The notes beneath the pieces are model-generated. The model worked only from the letters and a program-made list of their open reading frames with translations. It had not been told where the DNA came from and did not search any database. Below are positions 38,301 to 47,131 of a stretch of DNA of 64,000 bases, piece after piece. The first letter of the stretch is position 1; every line of letters begins with the position of its first letter. Position numbers and translations under genes: made by a program. This DNA comes from an uncultured bacterium (lineage in GTDB: Bacteria > Planctomycetota > JAJSAM01 > JAJVHW01). Location: positions 247,893-311,892 of the forward strand of contig CALKVK010000031.1 of the NCBI GenBank assembly GCA_937996235.1, in the 5' to 3' direction.

Positions 38301-41300
38301 ATGCCGCTCTCCGACCACGACCGCGACCTCCTGCTCGCGTACCTCTACGAGGCGCTCGACGCCGACGAGCGCGCCGCGCTCGAGGCGCGGCTCGCCGCGG
38401 AGCCCGAGCTGCGTGCCGCGCTCGACGGCGCGCGTGCCGAGCGCGCGCTGCTCGGCTCGGCGGCGTCGCTGCCCGCGGACGACGTGAAGATCGAGGCGCC
38501 GCAGGGCGAGTCGCGGCGACGCGGGCGGCTGTTCACGGCGTTCGGGCTGCGCGCCGCGGCGGGCATCCTGGTCGCGATCGCCGCCGGGTCGATCGGCTGG
38601 CGCGAGTTCGCGCACGCGGCGATCGAGAGCCGCCACCCCGTGCTCTCCGTCAGCGGGCCCGCGGCCTTCGCGCCCGGCACGCCGGTGCGCTACGACGTGC
38701 GCGTCGCGGACCTGGGCGGCGACGCGCTGCGCGGGAAGGTGATCGCCGAACTGGCGACCGCCGCGGGCGAGCGCGTCGGCGACCCGGTCGAGGTGGCGAC
38801 GGACACCGACGGCCGCGCGCAGGTCGAGTTCGCGCCGCAGGGCCGCCCCGGCGAGTCCTACGGCGTGCTGTTCCGGCTCGCGGCGGCAGGCGACGCGGAG
38901 GGCGCGGGCGTGTTCACGCCGCTGCGCGACGCGTCGCGCGTCGTCACGCGCGTCGGCACCGACAAGCCGGTGTACCGCCCGGGCGATCCGCTGCGCGTGC
39001 GCGGCGTCGCGCTCGAGGCGCTGCGCCTCACGCCCGCCGGCGACGTGCCGCTGCGCGTGCGCCTCTACGATCCGCGCGGCGCCGTGGCGTTCGACGAGAC
39101 GCTGCCCGCGGTCAGCGGCGTCGGCGCGTGGCAGCACGAGCTGCCCGACGACGCGGCGGGCGGCACGTGGCGCGTCGAGGTCTCGGGCGCCGAGGGCGAG
39201 GAGGGGCTCGTGTCCCCCGCGTCGGTGGACGTGCAGGTGCGCAGCTACCGCGTGCCGCGTCTCACCTTCGACGTCGAGACGGACCGCGACTCCTACGCGC
39301 CCGGCGACCGCGGCACGGTGTGGGCGCGCGTCGCGCGCGTCGAGGGCGGCACGCCCGACGGCGCGCGCGTCGAGGCGGTGCTGCACGTGGACGGCGCCGA
39401 GGCGCAGCGCGAGACGCTCGTCGTCGGCCGCGACGGCGCGCTCGCCGTGCCGTTCGAGCTCCCGCGCCGGATGCGCGAGGGCGTCGTGCGCCTGGCGCTC
39501 ACGGTGGACGACCGCGGGACCGTGGAGGGCCGGAGCGAGTCGATCCCCGTCACGCTCGACCGCCTGCGCGTCGAGCTGTTCCCCGAGGGCGGCGACCTCG
39601 TCGCCGGTCTCCCGAACCGCGTGTACTTCCGCGCAACGACGCCCGCGGGCGAGCCGGCGGAGCTGCGCGGCGAGCTGCGCGACGGCAGCGGCCGCGCCGT
39701 GACGCAGTTCGCGAGCGACGTGCGCGGCATGGGCGTCTTCGAGTTCACGCCGCAGGCGGGTGCGTCGTACACGGTCGCGGCGCCCTCGCTCGCGGGGGTG
39801 TCGGTCGAGCAGGAGTTCCCGGCGATCACGCAGCACGGCGTGCTGGTGCGCGCCCTCGACGAGTCGGTCGCAGCCGGCGCGCCGGTGCGCGTGCGCCTGA
39901 CGGCCACCGACGGCGGCGAGCGCGTGGTCGGCGCGTGGCTGCGCGGCGTGCCGGTCGCGACCGCGCGCGTGTCGCTGCGCGCGGGCGAGCCGCAGGACGT
40001 CGCGCTCGTGCCGACGACCGACGCGGGCGGCGTGCTGCGCGTGACCGTGCTCGACGCGGACGGCACGCCGCGCGCCGAGCGGCTCGTCGCGCGCGCCGCG
40101 CCCGAGCGGCTCGACGTCACGACGACGCTCGCACGCCAGCGCTACGCACCGCGTGAGAGCGTGCACGTGGACGTGCGCGTCGCCGACGGGCACGGCGCGG
40201 CCGCGCAGGCGATCCTCGGTGCGAGCGTCGTCGACGCGGGCGTGCTCGCGCTCGCCGACGCCGACGACGTGCCGCTGCCGCTGCACTTCCTGCTCGCGAC
40301 CGACGTCGAGCGTCTCGAGGAGGCGCAGCTCTACGCGGCGGGCCCCGGCGCGGCGCACGCGACCGACCTGCTGCTCGGCGTGCAGGGCTGGCGGCGCTTC
40401 GCGTGGCGCGACGCCGCGGCGTTCGTCGCGGAGCACCCGGAGAGCGGGCCGCGGGTGGTCGCCGTCTCGGCGAGCGACCTGCCCGTGCAGATCTCGAACG
40501 CGGACGAGGCGCGGCAGGCGGCCGGGTGGGAGCTGCGCCGCGCGAACGAGCGCAGCCTCGCGAGCGGCGTCCTCGGCTGCATCGCGCTGCTGCTCCTCGG
40601 CAGCGTCGTGGTCGGCTTCCGCGCGGTGTGGCAGCACCGTCCGCTCGCGGCGCTCGGCGGCTTCGCGCTGCCCGTGCTGGCGCTCGTGGCAGTCGTGCTC
40701 GTGCGCTCCGGGACGATGGAGATGGCGGCGGTCGAGAAGGCGATGCCGGCCGCTGCCATGGCTCCGGGCGGCGAGTGGCTGGGCGCGGAGGACGAGGTGG
40801 CGCTCATGGACGCGATCGAGGCGAAGCCCGAGGCGAAGGAGATGCGCCACGACCTCGACGGAGAGGTGGCGCAGGCCGAGGCGCGGCTGCGCATCGCGGA
40901 GCTGGCGGAGGAACTCGACGACGACTTCGAGGAGGAGGTCGCCGCGGACGAGAAGTTCGCCGGGTTCCTCGACGAGATCGGCGAGCGCAAGGGGGTCGGC
41001 AAGAAGCGCGCGCAACTGCGACCGCGCGAGCGCGTGCTGGCGCGCGTCTTCGCGCACCGCGCCGCGGCGTGGCAGGGCGTCCGCGACGACTTCGCCGAGG
41101 TGCTCTACTGGCACCCGCTCCTCGTCACCGACGCCGAGGGCAGGGCGTCGTTCGAGTTCGACACCTCCGACGCGGTGACGCGCTTCCGCATCGCGATCGA
41201 CGCGCACGACGCCCGCGGCGCGCTCGGTGCGGGCGGCACGTCGATCGAGTGCCGCCTGCCGCTCGCAGCCGAGCCGAAGCTGCCGGTCGAGGTCGCCGCG

Positions 41301-43169
41301 GGCGACGAGATCGACCTGCCCGTCTCCGTCGTCAACGACGGCGCCGACGCCGCGCGCGTGCAGCTCACGCTCGACATCGAGGGCGACCTGCTCGCGCCGC
41401 GCGGCGCGGGCGGGCTGCCGTCCACCGACCTGCAGCTCGCGGCCGGCGAGCGCGCGCGCGCCGTGCTGCCGCTCGTCGCGCGGCAGGGCGCGGGCACGGC
41501 GCGGCTGCGTCTCCGCGCCGACGCGGGTGCGGGGCGCTCCGACGTGAGCGTGCGCGAGATCGGCGTCGCGCCGCGCGGCTACCCGCGCACGGTCGCGCGC
41601 AGCGGGAGCGTGAGCGGCGCGGTCGATCTGCACGTCACGCTGCCCGACGCGTACGACGTCGCGTCGCTCCGCGGCGGCCTGCGCGTCTACCCCTCCACGC
41701 TCGCGACGCTGGTGGACGGCCTCGACGGGCTCCTCGCGCAGCCGGGCGGCTGCTTCGAGCAGGCGTCGTCGAACAACTACCCGAACGTGCTCGTGATGAA
41801 CTACCTGCAGGAGCAGCAGGTCGCCGAGCCCGCCGTCGCGGCGCGCGCGAAGGACCTGCTCGGCAAGGGCTACGCGCTCCTCACGGGCTACGAGTGCAGG
41901 GCGCGCGGCTTCGAGTGGTTCGGCGCCGACCCCGGCCACGAGGCGCTCACCGCGTACGGGCTGATGGAGTTCACGGACATGGCGCGCGTGTTCGACGTCG
42001 ACCCGAAGCTGGTCGAGCGCACACGCACGTGGCTGCTCGACCGGCGCGACGGCGACGGCGGCTTCCGCCTGCAGGACCGCCAGCTCGACACGTTCGGCGG
42101 CGCGGGCAAGGAGCTCACGAATGCGTACGTCGTCTGGGCGCTGACCGAGTCGGACCCGGAGCACGGACTCGACATCACCAAGGAGCTCGCGCGGCTCGAG
42201 ACGCGGGCCCGCGAGTCCGACGACCCGTACGTCGTCGCGCTCGCCGCGAACGCGCTCCTGAACCGCGACCTGCCGGGCGGCGACGCGCTGCTCGAGAAGC
42301 TCGCGGGCATGCAGCAGGAGGACGGGCGGCTCGACGGGAAGACGACGTCGATCACGTCGAGCAGCGGGCCGAACCTGACGGTCGAGACGACGTCGCTCGC
42401 GGCGCTCGCGTTCTCGCGGCGTCCGGCGCGGCTCGCCAACGCGGAGAGTGCCGTGCGCTACATCCTCGGGCAGCGGCAGGGCGGACGCTTCGGCGCGACG
42501 CAGGCGACGATCCTCGCGCTGCGCGCGCTCACGGCCCACGCCCGCGCGGCGCGCACGACGGCGAGCGACCACGACCTCGAGGTGTCGGTCGGCGGGCGCG
42601 TGGTCGCCACGCGGCACGTCCCGGCCGGCACGCCGGGCGTGATCGAGTTCGGCCCCGAGGTGCTCGGCGCGCTCGCGAGCGGCGCGAACGACATCACGCT
42701 GCGGAGCACGGGCGACGAGGCGCTGCCGTTCGGTCTCGCGCTCTCGTACCACACGCAGCTCCCGGCCGACGACGCCGCGTGCCCCGTGACGGTGACGACC
42801 GCGCTCTCGGCGGACGACGTCGCGGAGGGCGCGAGCGTCGGGCTGACGGCGACCGTCACGAACACGTCCGAGAAGCCCGTTGCGATGACGCTCGCGCGCA
42901 TCGGCTACCCCGCCGGTCTCGAGCCGCGCACCGCGCGCCTCGACGAGCTGAAGCGGGCGGGCGTCATCGACTTCTACGAGCTCCGTCCGCGCGAGATCAC
43001 GCTGTACTGGCGCGCGCTCGCACCGCGCGAGACGAAGCGCGTCGAGACCGATCTCCTCGCCGCGATCCCGGGCCGCTACGAGGGCCCGGCGTCGTCGGTG
43101 TACCTCTACTACGGCGACGACGCGAAGCGCTGGACGGAGCCGCTGCGCGTGCGGATCGCGGCGCGCTGA
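38301..43169 (+). CDS. Membrane anti-sigma-like domain fused to an alpha-2-macroglobulin with thioester motif
   Basis: A 1622-residue protein. Residues 1-55 (LLLAYLYEALDADERAALEA) match the cysteine-free form of the anti-sigma helical domain found beside ECF genes. A membrane helix follows at about 82-100. The outside part starts with macroglobulin-type domains, including the MG2 signature TDKPVYRPGDPLRVRG (about 223). Two further hydrophobic helices lie at about 753-805. The A2M core follows (YWHPLLVTDAEGRASFEF, about 936-953). The thioester motif GGCFEQASSNNYPN has Cys1151 and Gln1154. Alpha-helical thioester-domain repeats and a receptor-binding-like end close the protein. Bacterial A2Ms trap proteases in the periplasm. 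Fusion to an anti-sigma domain suggests an envelope damage sensor. Start fixed by GAAGGAGCACGCC. Confidence 0.88.
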   Translation: MPLSDHDRDLLLAYLYEALDADERAALEARLAAEPELRAALDGARAERALLGSAASLPADDVKIEAPQGESRRRGRLFTAFGLRAAAGILVAIAAGSIGWREFAHAAIESRHPVLSVSGPAAFAPGTPVRYDVRVADLGGDALRGKVIAELATAAGERVGDPVEVATDTDGRAQVEFAPQGRPGESYGVLFRLAAAGDAEGAGVFTPLRDASRVVTRVGTDKPVYRPGDPLRVRGVALEALRLTPAGDVPLRVRLYDPRGAVAFDETLPAVSGVGAWQHELPDDAAGGTWRVEVSGAEGEEGLVSPASVDVQVRSYRVPRLTFDVETDRDSYAPGDRGTVWARVARVEGGTPDGARVEAVLHVDGAEAQRETLVVGRDGALAVPFELPRRMREGVVRLALTVDDRGTVEGRSESIPVTLDRLRVELFPEGGDLVAGLPNRVYFRATTPAGEPAELRGELRDGSGRAVTQFASDVRGMGVFEFTPQAGASYTVAAPSLAGVSVEQEFPAITQHGVLVRALDESVAAGAPVRVRLTATDGGERVVGAWLRGVPVATARVSLRAGEPQDVALVPTTDAGGVLRVTVLDADGTPRAERLVARAAPERLDVTTTLARQRYAPRESVHVDVRVADGHGAAAQAILGASVVDAGVLALADADDVPLPLHFLLATDVERLEEAQLYAAGPGAAHATDLLLGVQGWRRFAWRDAAAFVAEHPESGPRVVAVSASDLPVQISNADEARQAAGWELRRANERSLASGVLGCIALLLLGSVVVGFRAVWQHRPLAALGGFALPVLALVAVVLVRSGTMEMAAVEKAMPAAAMAPGGEWLGAEDEVALMDAIEAKPEAKEMRHDLDGEVAQAEARLRIAELAEELDDDFEEEVAADEKFAGFLDEIGERKGVGKKRAQLRPRERVLARVFAHRAAAWQGVRDDFAEVLYWHPLLVTDAEGRASFEFDTSDAVTRFRIAIDAHDARGALGAGGTSIECRLPLAAEPKLPVEVAAGDEIDLPVSVVNDGADAARVQLTLDIEGDLLAPRGAGGLPSTDLQLAAGERARAVLPLVARQGAGTARLRLRADAGAGRSDVSVREIGVAPRGYPRTVARSGSVSGAVDLHVTLPDAYDVASLRGGLRVYPSTLATLVDGLDGLLAQPGGCFEQASSNNYPNVLVMNYLQEQQVAEPAVAARAKDLLGKGYALLTGYECRARGFEWFGADPGHEALTAYGLMEFTDMARVFDVDPKLVERTRTWLLDRRDGDGGFRLQDRQLDTFGGAGKELTNAYVVWALTESDPEHGLDITKELARLETRARESDDPYVVALAANALLNRDLPGGDALLEKLAGMQQEDGRLDGKTTSITSSSGPNLTVETTSLAALAFSRRPARLANAESAVRYILGQRQGGRFGATQATILALRALTAHARAARTTASDHDLEVSVGGRVVATRHVPAGTPGVIEFGPEVLGALASGANDITLRSTGDEALPFGLALSYHTQLPADDAACPVTVTTALSADDVAEGASVGLTATVTNTSEKPVAMTLARIGYPAGLEPRTARLDELKRAGVIDFYELRPREITLYWRALAPRETKRVETDLLAAIPGRYEGPASSVYLYYGDDAKRWTEPLRVRIAAR

Positions 43170-43201
43170 GCCGCGACGGCACGCGCAGCTAACCTCGGCG
43201 C

Positions 43202-43729
43202 GTGCTCGACTCCCCGATCCAGGCCGTCGGCGTGCTGCTCGTCGCGGCGCTCGGGTTCGTCGCCCTGCACGGCGAGCAGTTCGGCGCGGCGGGCCTCTGC
43301 TTCAGCGTCGCGGCGACGCTCGCCGTCTCGCTGCTGCGGGGCGGCGGCGTGCTGGCGGCGGGGCGGCACTATCGCGCGGGGCGCGGCGAGCGCGCGTTGC
43401 GGCTGCTCTCGATCGTGCCCTTCCGCGGACGCCTGCTCGCGGGCGGCATCCGCGCGTACTACCACCTGCTGCGCGCCGCGTGCCGGCTCGACCGCGAGGA
43501 GTGGGCGCTGGTGCTGCCCGAAGGCGAGGCGGTGCTCGCGCTGCGGCGCACGCAGCCCGCGAACGTCTCGACGGCGCACGCGGCGATGGCGGTCGCGTGT
43601 CTCGAACTCGGCGACACGGCGCGCGCGGCGCGGCACGTCGCGGAGGCGAAGCGCCTGCCGCACAAGCCGGGGCTCGACCGCCGGATCGCGGAGGTGGAGC
43701 GCAGGCTCGCCGACGGCGGCGCCGAGTAG
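43202..43729 (+). CDS. Small membrane protein with TPR-like helices
   Basis: A 175-residue protein. Two N-terminal hydrophobic segments (VGVLLVAALGFVAL and FSVAATLAVSLL, about 9-22 and 34-46) are followed by a helical region with TPR-like spacing (YRAGRGERALRLLSIVPF, ANVSTAHAAMAVACLELGDT, ARAARHVAEAKRLP). It starts with a GTG 32 bases after the macroglobulin gene and is probably co-transcribed with it, so it may belong to the same envelope-response unit. I do not recognise a named family. The stop lies 17 bases before the inverted-repeat element. Confidence 0.7.
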   Translation: MLDSPIQAVGVLLVAALGFVALHGEQFGAAGLCFSVAATLAVSLLRGGGVLAAGRHYRAGRGERALRLLSIVPFRGRLLAGGIRAYYHLLRAACRLDREEWALVLPEGEAVLALRRTQPANVSTAHAAMAVACLELGDTARAARHVAEAKRLPHKPGLDRRIAEVERRLADGGAE

Positions 43730-43746
43730 CGCTGCGCCGCTGCGCG

Positions 43747-43988
43747 CTAGCCCGCATCGTTCACCAGCGCTCGCGGCGAGCGCGGCTGTGACGCAGTCAG
43801 CTCGTGGCCTCCAGCCGTGGCGCCTGCACTGTCGCCACGTGGCAGTGCGTCCCGGCCGAGCCGGAGGCGCGAGATCAAGGAGGCGCGACGAAGTCGGGGT
43901 TGAACGCCCCGTTCGAGGAGCGCCGACGCAGAGATCGCGACTCCGGCGACGCGCCGGGCGCGGGAGCTGGTGAACGATGCGGGCTAGC
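43747..43988. mobile_element. MITE-like element, copy A (242 bp)
   Basis: Bounded by inverted repeats: CTAGCCCGCATCGTTCACCAGC at the left (43747-43768, shown with its CTAG) and its complement at the right (43967-43988). The inner part reads, from the right end inward, almost identically to copy B at 48698 for about 140 bases (four differences by eye). It then diverges for about 75 bases before the shared other end. No transposase. It lies between two convergent stop codons, and its right tip abuts the stop codon of the TlpA-like gene. The parental transposon is not identified. A possible secondary role as terminator is inference. Confidence 0.75.
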
Positions 43989-44971
43989 TACTTCGCCGCG
44001 TCCAGCAGCTCCTTCGCGCGCTCGGCGTGGACCGTGCCCTTCGCCGTCTTGAGCACGCGCTGCAGGATGAGCTCCGCCTGGCGCTTCTTGTTGTTCGCCA
44101 GGAAGTCGCGCGCCTTCGCGACGTCGTCGCCGGCGGCGAGGTCGGCGGCCGCGTCCTTGTTCGAGCGGAGCGCCGTCGCCTTCGCGGTCGCGTCGTCCAC
44201 GCCCTCCATGCCTGCGAAGCGCCGCGCGAAGTCGGCGTACATGCTCCACGCGTCCCAGAAACGGCCCGACGTCTCGAACGCGGCGGCCTCGGAGAGCCAG
44301 GTCGCGCGGCGCGTCTCGATCCACGTGACGAGCCCCTCGGCCCACGCCTTCGAGACCTTGTCGAGTCCGGCCAGCGCGGCCTGCGTCGCAGTGCGCGCCT
44401 CGGCCCAGCGGCCGTCGTCGAGCATGGGCTTGACGGACGCGAGCGGCTCGGGCACGCGCACCGGCGGCGACTGCACCTTGCCGAGGTGCTCCTTGATCGC
44501 AGGCGCCTTCAGGTATCCGGGGTGGCCCTTCCACGCGATCGTGCCGTCGGGCGCGACGAGCACCGCGTGCGGCATGCCCGGCACCGAGACGGCGTTCGAG
44601 AGCGCCTCGTAGCCGAGGGTGTCGAGACCGGCGACGGCGTAGGCGACGGCGTTGTCGGTGACGAACTTCTCCATCGCCGCCTTCTCGCCCTCGGCGACCG
44701 CGAGCACCGAGAGCCCCTGGCCGCCGAGCTCCTGCTCAAGGCGGTTCAGGTGCGGGACCATCTCGACGCACTTGTCCGACCACGGGCCGAAGAACTCGAG
44801 CAGCACGAGACGTCCGCGCAGTGTGCGCATCGGGTTCTTCGTCGCAGGCAGGTTGACGACGACCTGCACCTCGAAGTCGGGGACGTGCACTTCCTGCGTG
44901 CGCGCCGGCGCCGCCGGGACGAACGCCGCGGCGAGCGCGACCACGGGCAGGAGCGTTCGGGCGCGGATCAT
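43988..44971 (-). CDS. TlpA/thioredoxin-like periplasmic protein lacking one active-site cysteine
   Basis: A 327-residue protein with a signal peptide (about 1-25, ending ARTQEV). A thioredoxin-like domain runs to about residue 175: GRLVLLEFFGPWSDKCVEMV where a TlpA protein would have W-C-x-x-C, and VPGMPHAVLVAPDG with the cis-proline. The first cysteine is Ser65, leaving only Cys68, so classical disulfide exchange is not possible. A mono-thiol or binding role is likelier. The C-terminal 150 residues are helical with TPR-like character (DDGRWAEARTATQAALAGLD). Start overlaps recQ as ATGA. The stop codon adjoins the inverted-repeat element. Confidence 0.82.
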   Translation of the reverse strand: MIRARTLLPVVALAAAFVPAAPARTQEVHVPDFEVQVVVNLPATKNPMRTLRGRLVLLEFFGPWSDKCVEMVPHLNRLEQELGGQGLSVLAVAEGEKAAMEKFVTDNAVAYAVAGLDTLGYEALSNAVSVPGMPHAVLVAPDGTIAWKGHPGYLKAPAIKEHLGKVQSPPVRVPEPLASVKPMLDDGRWAEARTATQAALAGLDKVSKAWAEGLVTWIETRRATWLSEAAAFETSGRFWDAWSMYADFARRFAGMEGVDDATAKATALRSNKDAAADLAAGDDVAKARDFLANNKKRQAELILQRVLKTAKGTVHAERAKELLDAAK

Positions 44972-47100
44972 CGGGAGGCCTCCTCGGGGTCGGCGGCGTC
45001 GGCGGCGAGCAGGGCGAGGATCTCGTCGCCGTAGGCCTCGGCGCGCGCGGGGCCGATGCCCGGCACGGCGAGGAGCTCGTCGCGCGACGCGGGACGCGCG
45101 GCGGCGAGCGCGTCGAGCGTCGCGTCGTGGAAGATCGTGTACGCGGGGCGGCCGAGCTCCTGGGCGCGGGCGCGGCGCCACGTGCGCAACCGCTCGGCGC
45201 GCGCCGCAGCGGCCGGATCGCTCGTGGCGAGCAGCGCGTCCGCGTCGCGCGTGCGCGCACGCGCGGAGCCGCCGCGCGCGCGCCGCGACGACGAGCCCGC
45301 GTGCAGCGGCGGCAGCGAGAGACAGAGGGGCGGGTCCTCGCGCATCACGCGCACGCCTTCGTCGCTGATCGAGAGCACGGCGCCCGAGCCGGGCCCGTCG
45401 AGCGTGCGGCGCGCGAGCAGCCCCTCGTCGGCGAGGGCCTCGAGCAGATCGCCGACGACGCGCAGCGGGAGCTGCGCGAGCAGTCCGTGCGTCGGGAGCG
45501 TGTCCAGCCCCGCCTCGACCACCGCACGCGAGCGCGAGCCCGTGAGGAACTGCGCAAGGCGGCTCCGTCCGTAGCGATCGTTCGCACGCGCGACGCCCGA
45601 GAGCGCGATGCGCACGATGCGCCGCTCCTCGTCGCCCAGCTCGCGCGCGGGAGGCCGCCCGATCTCGAGGCAGCGGTCGCACGCGCCGCAGCTCTCGCGC
45701 GCCTCGGCGCTGCCGAAGTAGCGCAGCACGTACGCGCGGCGGCACGTCGAGCCGGCGGCGTACGCGCACATCGACTGCAGCCGCTCCTCGTCGGCGCGCC
45801 GCTTCTCGCGCAGCCCCTCGACGTCGACGCCCGCGCCACCGTCCCCGCCCGGGGGCGCGAGCGCGAAGACCGGCTCGCCCGTCACGGGGTCGATGTTGCG
45901 CTCGACGGCGCCGCGCGACAGCAGCAGGCCGAGGGCGGTGTCCACGGCGCGCTCGTTGCGCGTCGGCGCGGCCTGTGTGAGCTCGACCAGCGACCGCGAG
46001 CCGGCGCGCAGCTCGTCGAGCAGCGCGTGGAAGACCGCGGGGTCGGGGTTGTCGCCCTCGAGGAACCACTGCTGGTGGCGGACGTCCGCGTAGTTGTAGA
46101 GCAGCACGCAGTCGGCCGGCTCGCCGTCGCGGCCCGCGCGCCCGGCCTCCTGGTAGTACGCCTCGACGCTGCCCGGCAGGTCGAAGTGCACGACGAGGCG
46201 GATGTCCGCCTTGTCCACGCCCATGCCGAACGCGTTCGTGGCCGCGATCGCCGCGAGGCGTCCGCCCATGAACGCCTCCTGCACGCGCACGCGCGCGGCG
46301 GGATCGAGGCCCGCGTGGTACGCGGCCGCGCGCACGCCGCGCTGCGCGAGGTGCGCCGCGACCTCCTCGACGCGCTTGCGGGTGGCGGCGTAGACGATGG
46401 CGGGCGTGCCGGCCTCCGCGAGCGCCTCGTCGAGGAACTCGAACTTCTCGGCGACGCCGGAGGGTCGGCGGACGATCAGGCGCAGATTCGGGCGCTCGAA
46501 GCCGGCGACGGACACGCGCGGGTCGCTGAGCCGCAGCTGCCGCACGACGTCGCGCAGCACGCGCTGCGTCGCGGTCGCGGTGAATGCGGCCGTCGGCGGG
46601 GAGCCGAGCAGCTCGCGCAGCTCGCCGAGCCGCGCGTAGTCGGGGCGGAAGTCGTGCCCCCACTGGCTGATGCAGTGCGCCTCGTCGATCGCGAGCCGCA
46701 CGACCTGCATCGCGGTCACGGCGTCGAGGAAGCGCTGGCTCGCGAGGCGCTCGGGCGCGATGTAGAGCAGCCGCACGCGGCCGAGGGCGCAGTCGCGGAG
46801 CCGCGCCGCCTGCTCGCCGGCGTCCACCGACGAGTTGACGAACGTCGCCGCGTGACCGCGCGCCGCGAGTGCGTCGACCTGGTCCTTCATCAGCGCGATG
46901 AGGGGGCTGACGACGAGCGTGAGGCCCTCGAGGAGCAGCGCCGGGAGCTGGTAGCAGAGCGACTTGCCGCCGCCCGTGGGCATGACCGCGACGACGTCGT
47001 CGCCGCGCAGCACGGACTCGACGACCTCGCGCTGCCCCGGGCGGAACGCGCGGTGCCCGAAGCGCTCTGCCAGCTCGCGGTCGAGGTCGGGCCCGGTCAC
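44968..47100 (-). CDS. recQ: ATP-dependent DNA helicase RecQ
   Basis: A 710-residue 3'-5' DNA helicase for recombination and fork repair. Motif 0 is FRPGQREVV, Walker A is PTGGGKSLCYQ (41-51), Walker B DEAH at 139-142 with CISQWGHDFRPDY, motif III TATAT, and motif VI QEAGRAGRDG. The zinc-binding RQC region follows with CAYAAGSTCRRAYVLRYFG and CGACDRC. An HRDC domain (LRTWRRARAQELGRPAYTIF, LLAVPGIGPARAEAYG) ends the protein. Architecture and length are those of full RecQ. GTG start. It is coupled by ATGA overlap to the TlpA-like gene, a pairing with no obvious functional logic. Confidence 0.96.
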   Translation of the reverse strand: MTGPDLDRELAERFGHRAFRPGQREVVESVLRGDDVVAVMPTGGGKSLCYQLPALLLEGLTLVVSPLIALMKDQVDALAARGHAATFVNSSVDAGEQAARLRDCALGRVRLLYIAPERLASQRFLDAVTAMQVVRLAIDEAHCISQWGHDFRPDYARLGELRELLGSPPTAAFTATATQRVLRDVVRQLRLSDPRVSVAGFERPNLRLIVRRPSGVAEKFEFLDEALAEAGTPAIVYAATRKRVEEVAAHLAQRGVRAAAYHAGLDPAARVRVQEAFMGGRLAAIAATNAFGMGVDKADIRLVVHFDLPGSVEAYYQEAGRAGRDGEPADCVLLYNYADVRHQQWFLEGDNPDPAVFHALLDELRAGSRSLVELTQAAPTRNERAVDTALGLLLSRGAVERNIDPVTGEPVFALAPPGGDGGAGVDVEGLREKRRADEERLQSMCAYAAGSTCRRAYVLRYFGSAEARESCGACDRCLEIGRPPARELGDEERRIVRIALSGVARANDRYGRSRLAQFLTGSRSRAVVEAGLDTLPTHGLLAQLPLRVVGDLLEALADEGLLARRTLDGPGSGAVLSISDEGVRVMREDPPLCLSLPPLHAGSSSRRARGGSARARTRDADALLATSDPAAAARAERLRTWRRARAQELGRPAYTIFHDATLDALAAARPASRDELLAVPGIGPARAEAYGDEILALLAADAADPEEASR

Positions 47101-47131
47101 GGCCGGAGGGTACACGGCCCGGGGCGCGCGG

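Noticed and set aside
38157..42752. Very long minus-strand open frame (over 1500 codons) antisense to the macroglobulin gene
   Set aside because: It mirrors the real gene's third-position GC bias and translates to Arg/His/Glu/Ala-rich low-complexity sequence with no motif. The plus strand has a complete multi-domain protein.
43788..43973. Small plus-strand ORF inside element copy A
   Set aside because: It ends within the terminal repeat and has no ribosome-binding site or family resemblance. The divergent core in copy B breaks the frame, so it is not a conserved product.
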